From positions 496,001 through 560,000 of the forward strand of contig NZ_JAIGNP010000002.1 in the NCBI RefSeq assembly GCF_019711535.1: 64,000 nucleotides of DNA. Direction: 5' to 3'. This stretch comes from Qipengyuania aestuarii (GTDB taxonomy: Bacteria; Pseudomonadota; Alphaproteobacteria; Sphingomonadales; Sphingomonadaceae). Below, one piece after another: positions 8,384-15,996 of this stretch; position 1 is the stretch's first letter; every line of letters begins with the position of its first letter. The position numbers and the translations under genes were made by a program. Below the pieces are notes generated by a model that was not told the origin of the DNA, searched no databases, and saw nothing but the letters and a program-made list of their open reading frames with translations.

Positions 8384-9139
8384 ATGCTCACGTCCTTTCA
8401 CGGCAAATTTGCCGTTTCTTTTGCCGCACTGGTTACCAGCCTTGCGGTCCCGTCGCTGGCACAGGCACAGGATGCGGCCGACGATAGCGGGCTGACTGTG
8501 TCGGCCAATGTGGCTCTCACAACCGATTACCGATTCCGGGGAGTATCTCTCTCTGCCGGTGATCCTGCCATCCAAGGCGGCGTGGATGTCGCTCATGAGA
8601 GCGGCTTCTATGTTGGAACCTGGGCCTCCTCCATCGATGGCGGAGACACCTATGGCGAGATGGAATTCGACATCTACGGGGGGTGGTCCGGAGATGTGGC
8701 CGAGGGCGTCGCCCTCGACGTCGGTATTCTCTATTACCTGTACCCGACTGAGGAGTTGGGTCTCGATACCGATTATTGGGAGCCTTACGCTTCGGTCGGC
8801 TTCAACGTCGGCGGAGCCGAAGCGACGTTGGGCGCAGCCTATGCTTTCGAGCAGGATTCGCTTGGTGGGGACGATAATCTCTACATCTATACGGACCTTG
8901 GTTATTCCCTGCCTTCCACGCCGGTATCGCTCTCCGCGCACCTCGGCTACACCGACGGCGTGCTTGCACCGCCGTTCCTGGCCGGATATACGGATGAAAC
9001 CGGGCTCGACTGGTCTATTGGAGCGAGCGTGTCCCAAGGCATCCTCGAGGTTGGCGTTGCGTATGTCGGAGTCGAAGGTCCTTCGATCGAGGGCCTGACC
9101 GACGATGCGATCGTGGGCACGATTTCTGCTAGCTTTTGA
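8384..9139 (+). CDS. TorF family putative porin
   Basis: A 251-residue exported beta-barrel protein. The signal peptide runs from MLTSFHGKF to the cleavage region SLAQAQ. The mature part begins SGLTVSANVALTTDYRFRGVSLSAGDPAIQGGVDV, the hallmark N-terminus of the TorF/Gcw_chp family. Amphipathic strands continue to the terminal aromatic residue (VGTISASF), as in outer-membrane barrels. The ATG at 8384 has a well-placed CAGGAGTT ribosome binding site. The family is associated with the outer membrane of alpha- and gammaproteobacteria; its substrate is unknown. A strong terminator follows. Confidence 0.88.
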   Translation: MLTSFHGKFAVSFAALVTSLAVPSLAQAQDAADDSGLTVSANVALTTDYRFRGVSLSAGDPAIQGGVDVAHESGFYVGTWASSIDGGDTYGEMEFDIYGGWSGDVAEGVALDVGILYYLYPTEELGLDTDYWEPYASVGFNVGGAEATLGAAYAFEQDSLGGDDNLYIYTDLGYSLPSTPVSLSAHLGYTDGVLAPPFLAGYTDETGLDWSIGASVSQGILEVGVAYVGVEGPSIEGLTDDAIVGTISASF

Positions 9140-9159
9140 ACTTCGGATTTTTTGGGAGT

Positions 9160-9200
9160 GGGGCGCATTGCTTGGCGATGCGCCCCTTTCTCTTTCTTTG
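9160..9200 (+). terminator. Rho-independent terminator after the TorF porin gene
   Basis: GGGGCGCAT (9160-9168) pairs with ATGCGCCCC (9178-9186) around a 9-nt loop. A pyrimidine/T-rich tract follows directly. Confidence 0.85.
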
Positions 9201-9221
9201 CCGAGCACCTAATTGTGCACA

Positions 9222-9659
9222 ATGACCAAATATCTACACACCATGATCCGCGTGACAGATCCTGATGCGACGATCGCTTTCTTCAATCTCATCGGCCTGG
9301 AAGAAGTTCGGCGCCAAGAAAGCGAAGCGGGGCGTTTTACCCTCATCTTTCTTGCCGCACCCGGTCAGGAAGGCGTTGCCGAAGTCGAGCTGACTTATAA
9401 CTGGCCGGCGGAAGATGGCAGCAAACCCGAAGAGTACCATGGAGGTCGTAATTTCGGCCATCTCGCCTATCGGGTGGAAGACATCTATGCCACTTGCGAG
9501 CGCCTGATGGACGAGGGGCACATGATCAACCGTCCTCCACGTGATGGCCATATGGCGTTCGTCCGGACGCCGGATGGCATTTCGGTCGAACTGCTGCAGG
9601 ACGGCTATCTTGAGCCAATGGAACCCTGGGCAAGCATGGAAAATACCGGCAGCTGGTAA
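9222..9659 (+). CDS. Lactoylglutathione lyase-like VOC family protein
   Basis: A 145-residue glyoxalase/VOC-fold protein. The four metal-ligand positions of bacterial glyoxalase I appear conserved: His in KYLHTMIRV, Glu in AEVELTYNW, His in NFGHLAYRV and Glu in ISVELLQDG. Glyoxalase I converts the methylglyoxal-glutathione hemithioacetal to S-lactoylglutathione. The start could be the GTG at 9213, but the ATG at 9222 fits the family length. The gene converges on nhaA with only 22 bp between stops. Confidence 0.85.
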   Translation: MTKYLHTMIRVTDPDATIAFFNLIGLEEVRRQESEAGRFTLIFLAAPGQEGVAEVELTYNWPAEDGSKPEEYHGGRNFGHLAYRVEDIYATCERLMDEGHMINRPPRDGHMAFVRTPDGISVELLQDGYLEPMEPWASMENTGSW

Positions 9660-9670
9660 TTTAAGCGTGC

Positions 9671-9700
9671 CTCGCCCTGCCTCAATCGAGGTAGGGCGAG
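9671..9700. terminator. Hairpin between convergent VOC and nhaA genes
   Basis: CTCGCCCTGCCTC (9671-9683) pairs with GAGGTAGGGCGAG (9688-9700), 13 bp with one G-U, around AATC. The stem includes the nhaA stop codon. There is no strong U-tract on either strand, so it may be a weak bidirectional terminator or an mRNA-stabilising 3' stem. Confidence 0.55.
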
Positions 9701-10899
9701 CGGACATCGTCCGGATGCGCGGTCGTCAGGCGCAGGATCGTGAAGCCGACGACAGCCGAAATCACTGATCCCATCAGGATGCCGATCTTCGCTTCTTCGA
9801 TAAGCAGGGTGTTTCCGGCGAAAGCCAGGCCGCTGATGAAGAGGGACATCGTAAAGCCGATTCCGCACAGGATCGACACACCCCAGATTTCCGGCCAGCT
9901 GGCTCCTTCAGGACGCGGTGCGAAGCCGACCTTGTCCGCTGCCCAGATCGCCGAGAAAATGCCCAGCTGCTTTCCGACGAACAAACCTGCGGCAATCGCC
10001 AGGGGAAGTGGTGCAAATACCCCTGCCATACCGAGATCGCCGAGTTCGACGCCGGCATTGGCGAAGCCGAACACCGGTACGATAAGATAAGCGCTCCAAG
10101 GCGCGAGGGAGTGTTCCATCGTCTCGACCATGGTTTCGTCGTCCTTGCCGACCATCGGAATGGTGAGCGCAGCGACGACGCCCGCGATGGTGGCGTGAAC
10201 GCCGGAATTGAGCACAAAGAACCACAGGACCAATGCCGCGATGATGAAAGGCAAATAGGCTTTCACCTTCATCTTGTTCATCACGTACATGATGGCCGTC
10301 ACGACAGCGGCGCCGATCAGCCAGGAAAGCTTGATCTTCGCAGTATAGAAAAGGGCAATCACGAGGACGGCGCCGATGTCGTCCACGATGGCTACTGTCA
10401 GCAGGAAAAGCCGCAATGAGGCGGGTACACGATTTCCGAGCAGACCCAGCACGCCCATGGCGAAGGCGATATCGGTAGCGGCAGGGATCGCCCAGCCGCG
10501 GGTGAGGCCTTCAGCGCCTTCTGCATTGACGAAAAAGAGATAGACCAGAGCGGGGAAAATCATCCCGGCGCCTGCTGCCAGCACCGGCATCTTGCGCTGA
10601 TCGGGCGAGGAAAGCTGTCCTTCAATCCACTCGCGCTTCACTTCGAGACCGACGACAAAGAAGAATATCGCCATCAATCCATCGTTGATCCACAGGTGTA
10701 GCGTGTTCAGCTTGAACACCGAGGGATCGAACATAAGGCCATGGAACAGATGATGATAATCTTCGGCCAGTGGTGAGTTTGCGGCCAGCATTGCTGCGAT
10801 CGCGACGAAGATCAGAAGGATGCCGGCCGAGGCGTCGCTTACAAAAAGCGCGCGGACAGGGGCAAACACGAGGCGGACTACGGAAGGGCGTTCGGTCAT
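9682..10899 (-). CDS. nhaA: Na+/H+ antiporter NhaA
   Basis: A 405-residue inner-membrane antiporter that exports Na+ or Li+ in exchange for protons. The ion-binding pair Asp173-Asp174 lies in LTVAIVDDIGAVLVI, and the discontinuous helix IV motif ATDIAFAMGVL is present. The protein shows about 12 hydrophobic segments and the normal length of the family. A long GC-rich structured leader lies upstream (see separate entry). Marine and saline-adapted erythrobacters commonly carry it. Confidence 0.95.
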   Translation of the reverse strand: MTERPSVVRLVFAPVRALFVSDASAGILLIFVAIAAMLAANSPLAEDYHHLFHGLMFDPSVFKLNTLHLWINDGLMAIFFFVVGLEVKREWIEGQLSSPDQRKMPVLAAGAGMIFPALVYLFFVNAEGAEGLTRGWAIPAATDIAFAMGVLGLLGNRVPASLRLFLLTVAIVDDIGAVLVIALFYTAKIKLSWLIGAAVVTAIMYVMNKMKVKAYLPFIIAALVLWFFVLNSGVHATIAGVVAALTIPMVGKDDETMVETMEHSLAPWSAYLIVPVFGFANAGVELGDLGMAGVFAPLPLAIAAGLFVGKQLGIFSAIWAADKVGFAPRPEGASWPEIWGVSILCGIGFTMSLFISGLAFAGNTLLIEEAKIGILMGSVISAVVGFTILRLTTAHPDDVRSPYLD

Positions 10900-10914
10900 G
10901 ACGCTGGGTTCTTT

Positions 10915-11045
10915 TTAGGAAACGCCCGCCGGTTGCAAGTGCCGATTTGCCATAGCATCGTGCTGGGGACCAAAAGCAGACCTTTGGAGAGCGGTTGATC
11001 CCTCCGCCGCGCCCTCCCTTCCCAGCTTGCGATGCTTCACAGACC
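10915..11045 (-). promoter_or_regulatory. Structured leader of nhaA, possible cation-sensing riboswitch
   Basis: In the transcript sense the leader contains a purine-rich GGGAAGGGAGGG, then GGAG-GGATCAACCGCT-CTCC as a hairpin, followed by further paired segments up to the ATG. Lithium-sensing nhaA-I motif riboswitches are known upstream of nhaA in proteobacteria. Resemblance here is only suggestive, since the consensus could not be compared. Confidence 0.25.
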
Positions 11046-11162
11046 CGCATTGTTACCTTCCGACAACACTTCGTCTTTGACTTTAGGACGATCTGTGAAA
11101 TCGCCAGTTTTTCCTTCCAAGTTCGTCTTTTATACAGGAAGCCCGTGAGATAGGGGCTGCTA

Positions 11163-12068
11163 ATGGACGTCTATCTCCCAATCGCCAATTTGTCGGTCAA
11201 CGGTCTCTGGATCGTTGCGCTCGGTGCGATTACCGGCGTCCTGTCGGGTCTGTTCGGCGTGGGTGGTGGCTTTCTTACCACACCTCTGCTCATCTTTTAC
11301 GGTATTCCACCTACAGTCGCCGCAGCCTCGGCTTCCACCCAGGTCACCGGAGCGAGCGTTTCTGGGGTAGTCGCGCATAGCAAGCGCAAGGGGGTGGATT
11401 ACCGAATGGGTACCGTCATGGTTGGCGGCGGGATCATCGGTGCGGGGATCGGAGCACTTCTTTTTCGCTTTTTTCGCTCGATCGGGCAAATCGATGTCGT
11501 CATCAGTTCTCTCTACGTGATCCTGCTCGGATCGATCGGCATTCTGATGGCGAAAGAATCGATCCAAGTGCTGAGAGGCAAGAGCGGACAGCAGGCTGCT
11601 CGCCGGAGGCACCATCCATTGGTCGCCAACCTTCCCTGGCGTTGGCGTTTCTACGGATCGGGTCTTTACATAAGCCCCCTTGCACCGGCGATTGTCGGCG
11701 TGGGCGTCGGCATACTCACCATGCTGATGGGAGTGGGCGGCGGTTTCATTCTCGTGCCCGCCATGCTGTATATCCTTGGGATGAGCGCGAATGTCGTTGT
11801 GGGAACAAGTCTCTACAACATTCTCTTCGTCACCATAGCCACCACACTCATGCATTCGCTGACCACCCGAGCGGTCGATATCGTGCTGGTGGCTTTGCTG
11901 CTGGTCGGTTCGGTCACGGGCGCACAATTCGGATCTCGTCTTGCAGTCCGTGCGAAGCCCGAACTCTTGCGGTTGGTCTTGGCGACGATCGTCTTGCTCA
12001 TCGCTTTTCGCATGCTGCTTGGGCTGTTCTATCAGCCGGACGAAATCTACACGGTCTATCCGCTGTGA
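11163..12068 (+). CDS. TauE/SafE family sulfite/sulfonate exporter-type permease
   Basis: A 301-residue polytopic membrane protein with the internal duplication typical of the family. The glycine-rich GLFGVGGGFLTTPLL (about residues 32-47) is echoed by LMGVGGGFILVPAML in the second half. Such permeases move sulfite, sulfonates or other small anions across the inner membrane. The stop overlaps the start of the next gene (GTGA). TauE plus TIGR02186 protein is a recurrent alphaproteobacterial pair, so the two probably act together. The substrate is not determined by sequence. Confidence 0.88.
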   Translation: MDVYLPIANLSVNGLWIVALGAITGVLSGLFGVGGGFLTTPLLIFYGIPPTVAAASASTQVTGASVSGVVAHSKRKGVDYRMGTVMVGGGIIGAGIGALLFRFFRSIGQIDVVISSLYVILLGSIGILMAKESIQVLRGKSGQQAARRRHHPLVANLPWRWRFYGSGLYISPLAPAIVGVGVGILTMLMGVGGGFILVPAMLYILGMSANVVVGTSLYNILFVTIATTLMHSLTTRAVDIVLVALLLVGSVTGAQFGSRLAVRAKPELLRLVLATIVLLIAFRMLLGLFYQPDEIYTVYPL

Positions 12069-12814
12069 GGGCGCTGTTTTTACTCATGGCAGCCTTGATG
12101 CTATCGGGACAACGGGACCCTCTTCTGGTTCCCGAAGTCTCCCAGCACGAAGTGCAGGTGCGCCAAGGTTTCACCGGGACCGAACTCCTGCTTTTCGGCG
12201 CGGTGCTCGATCCGGCGGGCCGGACCGGCCAAGGCTATGACATTGTGGTGGTCCTCAAGGGACCGAGCGAACCTGTACGCCTGCGTGAGAAAGAACGTTT
12301 TGCAGGTGTCTGGGTGAATGCGCAGAGCACGGATTTCAGGTCCGTGCCAAGCTTCTTTGCCGTGGCTGCCTCGCGGCCGGTCAGCGAAATCGTCGACGAA
12401 AAGACCGCTGCCATTTACGAGTTCGGAACGGGCTACATTCAGCTTTCGCCAAGCGGGAGCATCAACCCGGCAGAGCAATTGCGCTTCAGCGAGGGGCTGG
12501 TTGACCTCAAGCAGCGGCAGAGGCTTTACAAGCAGGACATGAGTGGCGTGCAGATCAGCCAGAACGTCCTTTATCAAGCGCGCATCTCGCTCCCTTCCAA
12601 CGTCACCACCGGGACCTACACTGCCGAGACCTTCGCTGTGACCGATGGCCGGGTCATCGCTTCGGCCGAAGCGACCGTTGAAGTCCGCAAGGTAGGTTTC
12701 GAGCGCTTCGTCGAAGTCAGTGCGAACAGATGGGGTCTGGCCTATGGCCTTATCGCGGTGTTTCTTTCGGTAGGCATGGGGTGGGGGGCCGGACGTCTCT
12801 TCGCACGGCTGTGA
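12065..12814 (+). CDS. TIGR02186 family membrane-anchored protein
   Basis: A 249-residue protein with an N-terminal signal or anchor (ALFLLMAALMLSG), a beta-rich extracytoplasmic domain (HEVQVRQGFTGTELLLFGAVLDP) and a C-terminal transmembrane helix (GLAYGLIAVFLSVGMGWGAGRLF). This is the layout of the alphaproteobacterial TIGR02186/Alph_Pro_TM family of unknown function, found next to TauE/SafE permeases. The GTG at 12065 overlaps the upstream stop. An ATG at 12086 is an alternative that would trim the signal segment by seven residues. Confidence 0.82.
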   Translation: MRALFLLMAALMLSGQRDPLLVPEVSQHEVQVRQGFTGTELLLFGAVLDPAGRTGQGYDIVVVLKGPSEPVRLREKERFAGVWVNAQSTDFRSVPSFFAVAASRPVSEIVDEKTAAIYEFGTGYIQLSPSGSINPAEQLRFSEGLVDLKQRQRLYKQDMSGVQISQNVLYQARISLPSNVTTGTYTAETFAVTDGRVIASAEATVEVRKVGFERFVEVSANRWGLAYGLIAVFLSVGMGWGAGRLFARL

Positions 12815-12915
12815 GGTGCATGCAGCGATGAGATCGTTGACCCGATCTTAACCCTTATCGGCGCACTGTCCGGCTGACTTTACAGGGTCGATACCCGAAG
12901 GATCAGGGCCGGATA

Positions 12916-14901
12916 GTGAGTAATATGGACAAGGGCAATTTTCGCGGTTTCGGGGGCGGCAGTCAGATGGAGGGCGAACAACCCGGCGCACGATCGCTGC
13001 GCGATCGCATCCGCCGGTCGAGCGAGAGCGAACAGAGTATGGCAGGCGGTGCCGTATCGCGCTCTGGTTATGTTCACCAGCAGCCCGTTCCCCCAGAAGA
13101 ACCCGCAGTGACTAAGCCAGAACCCGGCTCAGTCTCGAGCGAACAAGCGTCTCCGCAGACGACTGTTCATCCTGATCAGCAACAGAGCCGTCCAGTCCAT
13201 ACGCCTCGTCTGGGCGAAGCTCCGCCACGCCCTTCGGATCTGGCACCCAAACCGCAGGCGGCTCCACCTCCCAAGCCGGTAAAAGAAGACGAGCCTGTGA
13301 GCGACAATGCGCTGCAGCCCATCGGAGTCGTGCTTGAGATTGCCGGTTCCGGATCGATGATCGCCATTGACCTGCAGCGGCTCACGGAATGTTCGCAGGA
13401 TAGCGATCCGGCCGTGGCCATGGCCGGTCAGGTCGGTTCGCAAATCAAGATCCGCGTCGGCAGTAGCTGGCTGCTCGCCAGCGTGCGCAACCAGAAACAG
13501 GATCGCAAGGCTGGCACGATCCTAGCGAATATCGACTTTCTAGGTGAAGGCATCGAGGAAAAGCTAACCGGCCGCCTGCACGGCTTCCGGCGCGGTGTGA
13601 CGCGTTACCCCGTTCCGGGCGCCATGGTCTTTCCCGCATCCACTCCCGATCTCAGGCAGGTCTACGCCAGCGACGGCCGCAGCGCCGTGACGATCGGCAA
13701 GGTTTACCCGACCAAGGATATTCGCGCCGGTATTTATGTCGACGCGATGCTGGGCAAGCACTTCGCCCTGCTGGGATCGACGGGTACGGGTAAATCAACC
13801 AGCGCTGCTTTGATCCTCCACCGTATCTGCGAGGCGGCGCCGGAGGGCCATATCGTCATGATCGACCCGCATGGCGAATATTCCGCAGCGTTCAGGACTA
13901 CCGGCGTCATTCTCGACGTGTCGAACCTGCAGATGCCCTACTGGATCATGAACTTCGAGGAGCATTGCGAAGTGCTCCTCACCAGCAATGGCAACGAGCG
14001 GCAGGTTGATTCGGACATCCTCGCCAAGTGTCTGCTGAAGGCGCGTCAGAAAAGTCGCCTGGCCGAGACCATGGGCAAGATCACCGTCGATTCACCGATT
14101 CCTTATCTGCTTTCCGATCTGTCCAACGAGATACAGGACCAGATGGGCAAGCTGGACAAGGCCACCAATTCGGCGCCCTACATGCGGATCAAGAACAAGC
14201 TCGACGAGCTCAAGGCCGACCCGCGCTACCAGTTCATGTTCTCCGGCATGCTGGTGGCCGACACGATGGCGGACTTCATCTCCAAGATCTTCCGCATGCC
14301 ATCGAACGGCAAGCCGATTTCCATCATCGACGTGTCGGGCGTGCCGTCCGACATCACCGCAACCGTGGTCGCCGTGCTCAGCCGCCTGGTGTTCGACTTC
14401 GCGATCTGGGGCCGTGACGAGAAGACCACGCCGATCCTGCTGGTGTGCGAGGAAGCCCACCGTTACGTCCCGAGCGAGAAGAACGCTGACGGCAATTCGG
14501 TAGGCATCATTCTGGGGCGGATCGCCAAGGAGGGCCGTAAGTACGGCATCTCGCTTGGCCTCATCACCCAGCGCCCGTCTGACCTTGCCGAGGGCGTGCT
14601 CTCGCAGTGCGGCACGATCATCTCGATGCGCCTCAACAACGACCGCGACCAGGAATTCGTCCGCGCCGCCATGCCCGAAGGTGCGCGGGGATTCCTCGAT
14701 GCGATCCCGGCGCTGCGCAACCGGGAATGCATCATCTGCGGCGAGGGTGTGGCCATCCCGATCCGCGTCAGTTTCGACAATCTCGAGGAAATCAAGCGCC
14801 CGGCGTCGGAAGACCCGAGCTTCATCGAGATGTGGAACAACCCCGGCGGCGAAGAGGACATTGTCCTGCGCACCGTCCAGCGCTGGCGCTCGCAGGGGTA
14901 G
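12916..14901 (+). CDS. HerA-like ATP-binding protein (DUF87 family)
   Basis: A 661-residue AAA-type ATPase of the HerA/FtsK superfamily. Residues 1-130 are a low-complexity Pro/Glu/Gln-rich extension. Residues about 130-260 form a HAS-barrel-like beta domain. The ATPase core has Walker A LLGSTGTGKST near 286-296, Walker B ILLVCEEAHRYVP near 507-519, and an Arg-rich C-terminus. Such ATPases are DNA translocases or helicases working with NurA-type nucleases, but no nuclease gene is adjacent. GTG at 12916 is used; an in-frame ATG lies at 12925. A strong hairpin follows the stop. Confidence 0.82.
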   Translation: MSNMDKGNFRGFGGGSQMEGEQPGARSLRDRIRRSSESEQSMAGGAVSRSGYVHQQPVPPEEPAVTKPEPGSVSSEQASPQTTVHPDQQQSRPVHTPRLGEAPPRPSDLAPKPQAAPPPKPVKEDEPVSDNALQPIGVVLEIAGSGSMIAIDLQRLTECSQDSDPAVAMAGQVGSQIKIRVGSSWLLASVRNQKQDRKAGTILANIDFLGEGIEEKLTGRLHGFRRGVTRYPVPGAMVFPASTPDLRQVYASDGRSAVTIGKVYPTKDIRAGIYVDAMLGKHFALLGSTGTGKSTSAALILHRICEAAPEGHIVMIDPHGEYSAAFRTTGVILDVSNLQMPYWIMNFEEHCEVLLTSNGNERQVDSDILAKCLLKARQKSRLAETMGKITVDSPIPYLLSDLSNEIQDQMGKLDKATNSAPYMRIKNKLDELKADPRYQFMFSGMLVADTMADFISKIFRMPSNGKPISIIDVSGVPSDITATVVAVLSRLVFDFAIWGRDEKTTPILLVCEEAHRYVPSEKNADGNSVGIILGRIAKEGRKYGISLGLITQRPSDLAEGVLSQCGTIISMRLNNDRDQEFVRAAMPEGARGFLDAIPALRNRECIICGEGVAIPIRVSFDNLEEIKRPASEDPSFIEMWNNPGGEEDIVLRTVQRWRSQG

Positions 14902-14912
14902 TTTGTGTTTTG

Positions 14913-14934
14913 CGAACCCGCCTCCGCGGGTTCG
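14913..14934 (+). terminator. Hairpin after the HerA-like gene
   Basis: CGAACCCGC and GCGGGTTCG pair around CTCC twelve bases after the stop codon. There is no strong U-tract, so termination may be factor-assisted or the hairpin may protect the 3' end. Confidence 0.55.
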
Positions 14935-14946
14935 TCCTCGTTAGAT

Positions 14947-15008
14947 GTGCAGCAAGCTGCACCCGCTGCGGGCGGGCAGTCGCCCTTGCCGGGCCTCCGT
15001 CGGCCCGG
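14947..15008. repeat. Cluster of three further hairpins between convergent genes
   Basis: GTGCAG-CAAG-CTGCAC (14947-14962), GGGCG...CGCCC (14970-14985) and CCGGGCC...GGCCCGG (14989-15008) follow one another before the queE stop. The density suggests a dispersed intergenic element of this genome or a strong bidirectional terminator. Confidence 0.5.
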
Positions 15009-15023
15009 ATACTTTCTCCTTCT

Positions 15024-15758
15024 TCACGTTCCTCTGGTATCGCCGAAGAGATGGATGTGCAGGCGGTCGCTCATGCGGAAGCCGTGTTTCACGCACAGCT
15101 CCGCGAGCCATTTCTCGCGCGTGCGCAGCGTTTCGCTGTCGGTGCCTTCGGGCATGAGGAAGACGTGGCCCGGCCGGAAGCGATAGCGGTCGCGCAGGGC
15201 CAGCACCTCGTCCACATCGGCGGGCTGGGAGATCACGAATTTGAACCACGCGCGCGGGTCGGTGGCATAGGCGTCGAGCCGTTCGGGCAGCAGCGCCAGC
15301 TCGGCCGGATTGCCGCTATGCGCCAGCTTGGGGCTGACGTTGAACTGGTCGATCCGGATGTCGAGCGGCGGCGGCGCCTTGGTGGTGCCGTTGGTTTCGA
15401 TCTCAACCGAAAGATCGGGCAGCAGCTCCAGCAGCCGGGCGAGGGCCGGGGCCTGCAGCAAAGGTTCGCCGCCAGTAATGACAAGCCGGTTTTGCCCCAG
15501 CGACTGGATGATCGCGGCCACTTCCGTTTCGGGCAGCGTCACCTGATTTGCCTTGCGCGCATAGGTCACGCCGCCGCGATGCGGGCGTTCGTCACCGTCG
15601 AAATGCCAGGTGTAGGCAGTATCGCACCAGACGCAGGCAAGATTGCAGCGCGACAGCCGCATGAAGGCGACGGGCATTCCCGCGCTCGGCCCTTCGCCCT
15701 GCACCGAGGCGAAGATCTCCGGCCCGCCGGTATCGTCGGTGGCGAGGACTAGGGGCAT
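15024..15758 (-). CDS. queE: 7-carboxy-7-deazaguanine synthase (radical SAM)
   Basis: A 244-residue QueE that converts 6-carboxytetrahydropterin to 7-carboxy-7-deazaguanine in queuosine biosynthesis. The radical-SAM cluster ligands Cys38, Cys42 and Cys45 sit in SRCNLACVWCDT in the C-x3-C-x2-C spacing. The GGEP motif (LVITGGEPLLQ) and the substrate loop SVQGEGPSAG are present. No queC or queD is adjacent, so the pathway is dispersed in this genome. Confidence 0.93.
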   Translation of the reverse strand: MPLVLATDDTGGPEIFASVQGEGPSAGMPVAFMRLSRCNLACVWCDTAYTWHFDGDERPHRGGVTYARKANQVTLPETEVAAIIQSLGQNRLVITGGEPLLQAPALARLLELLPDLSVEIETNGTTKAPPPLDIRIDQFNVSPKLAHSGNPAELALLPERLDAYATDPRAWFKFVISQPADVDEVLALRDRYRFRPGHVFLMPEGTDSETLRTREKWLAELCVKHGFRMSDRLHIHLFGDTRGT

Positions 15759-15996
15759 TTCCTGCCGGGCGGTGTTACACCTACCCCCCCATTTTCAAAA
15801 ATTCGTGCGCCTCCCAAAATGCCACGTAAATCACTGAAATCGCTTGACCATTCCGATGCGCAGCCGGGCAGAGCTGTCAACTTTCGTCCAGCCGCGCCGA
15901 AGGGGCGATCCAGCCGGCGCGGCGCGGGGACGGAAGAGGTCAGGAAGGACATGATTCCGGCATAGGCAGGAAAGGAGCGTGTAGGAAAGCCGATCG
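15759..15996. other. Intergenic spacer with degenerate REP-like remnant
   Basis: The 238 bp between queE and the valS stop contain no convincing frame. Around 15950-15974 the minus strand reads TTTCCTGCCTATGCCGGAAT, which resembles the TTCCTGCC-GGAAT palindromic repeats common in sphingomonad intergenic DNA, with substitutions. This is a weak call. Confidence 0.35.

Noticed and set aside
8210..9208. Minus-strand open frame opposite the TorF porin
   Set aside because: Reverse-frame shadow of the porin gene; no start signal or domain.
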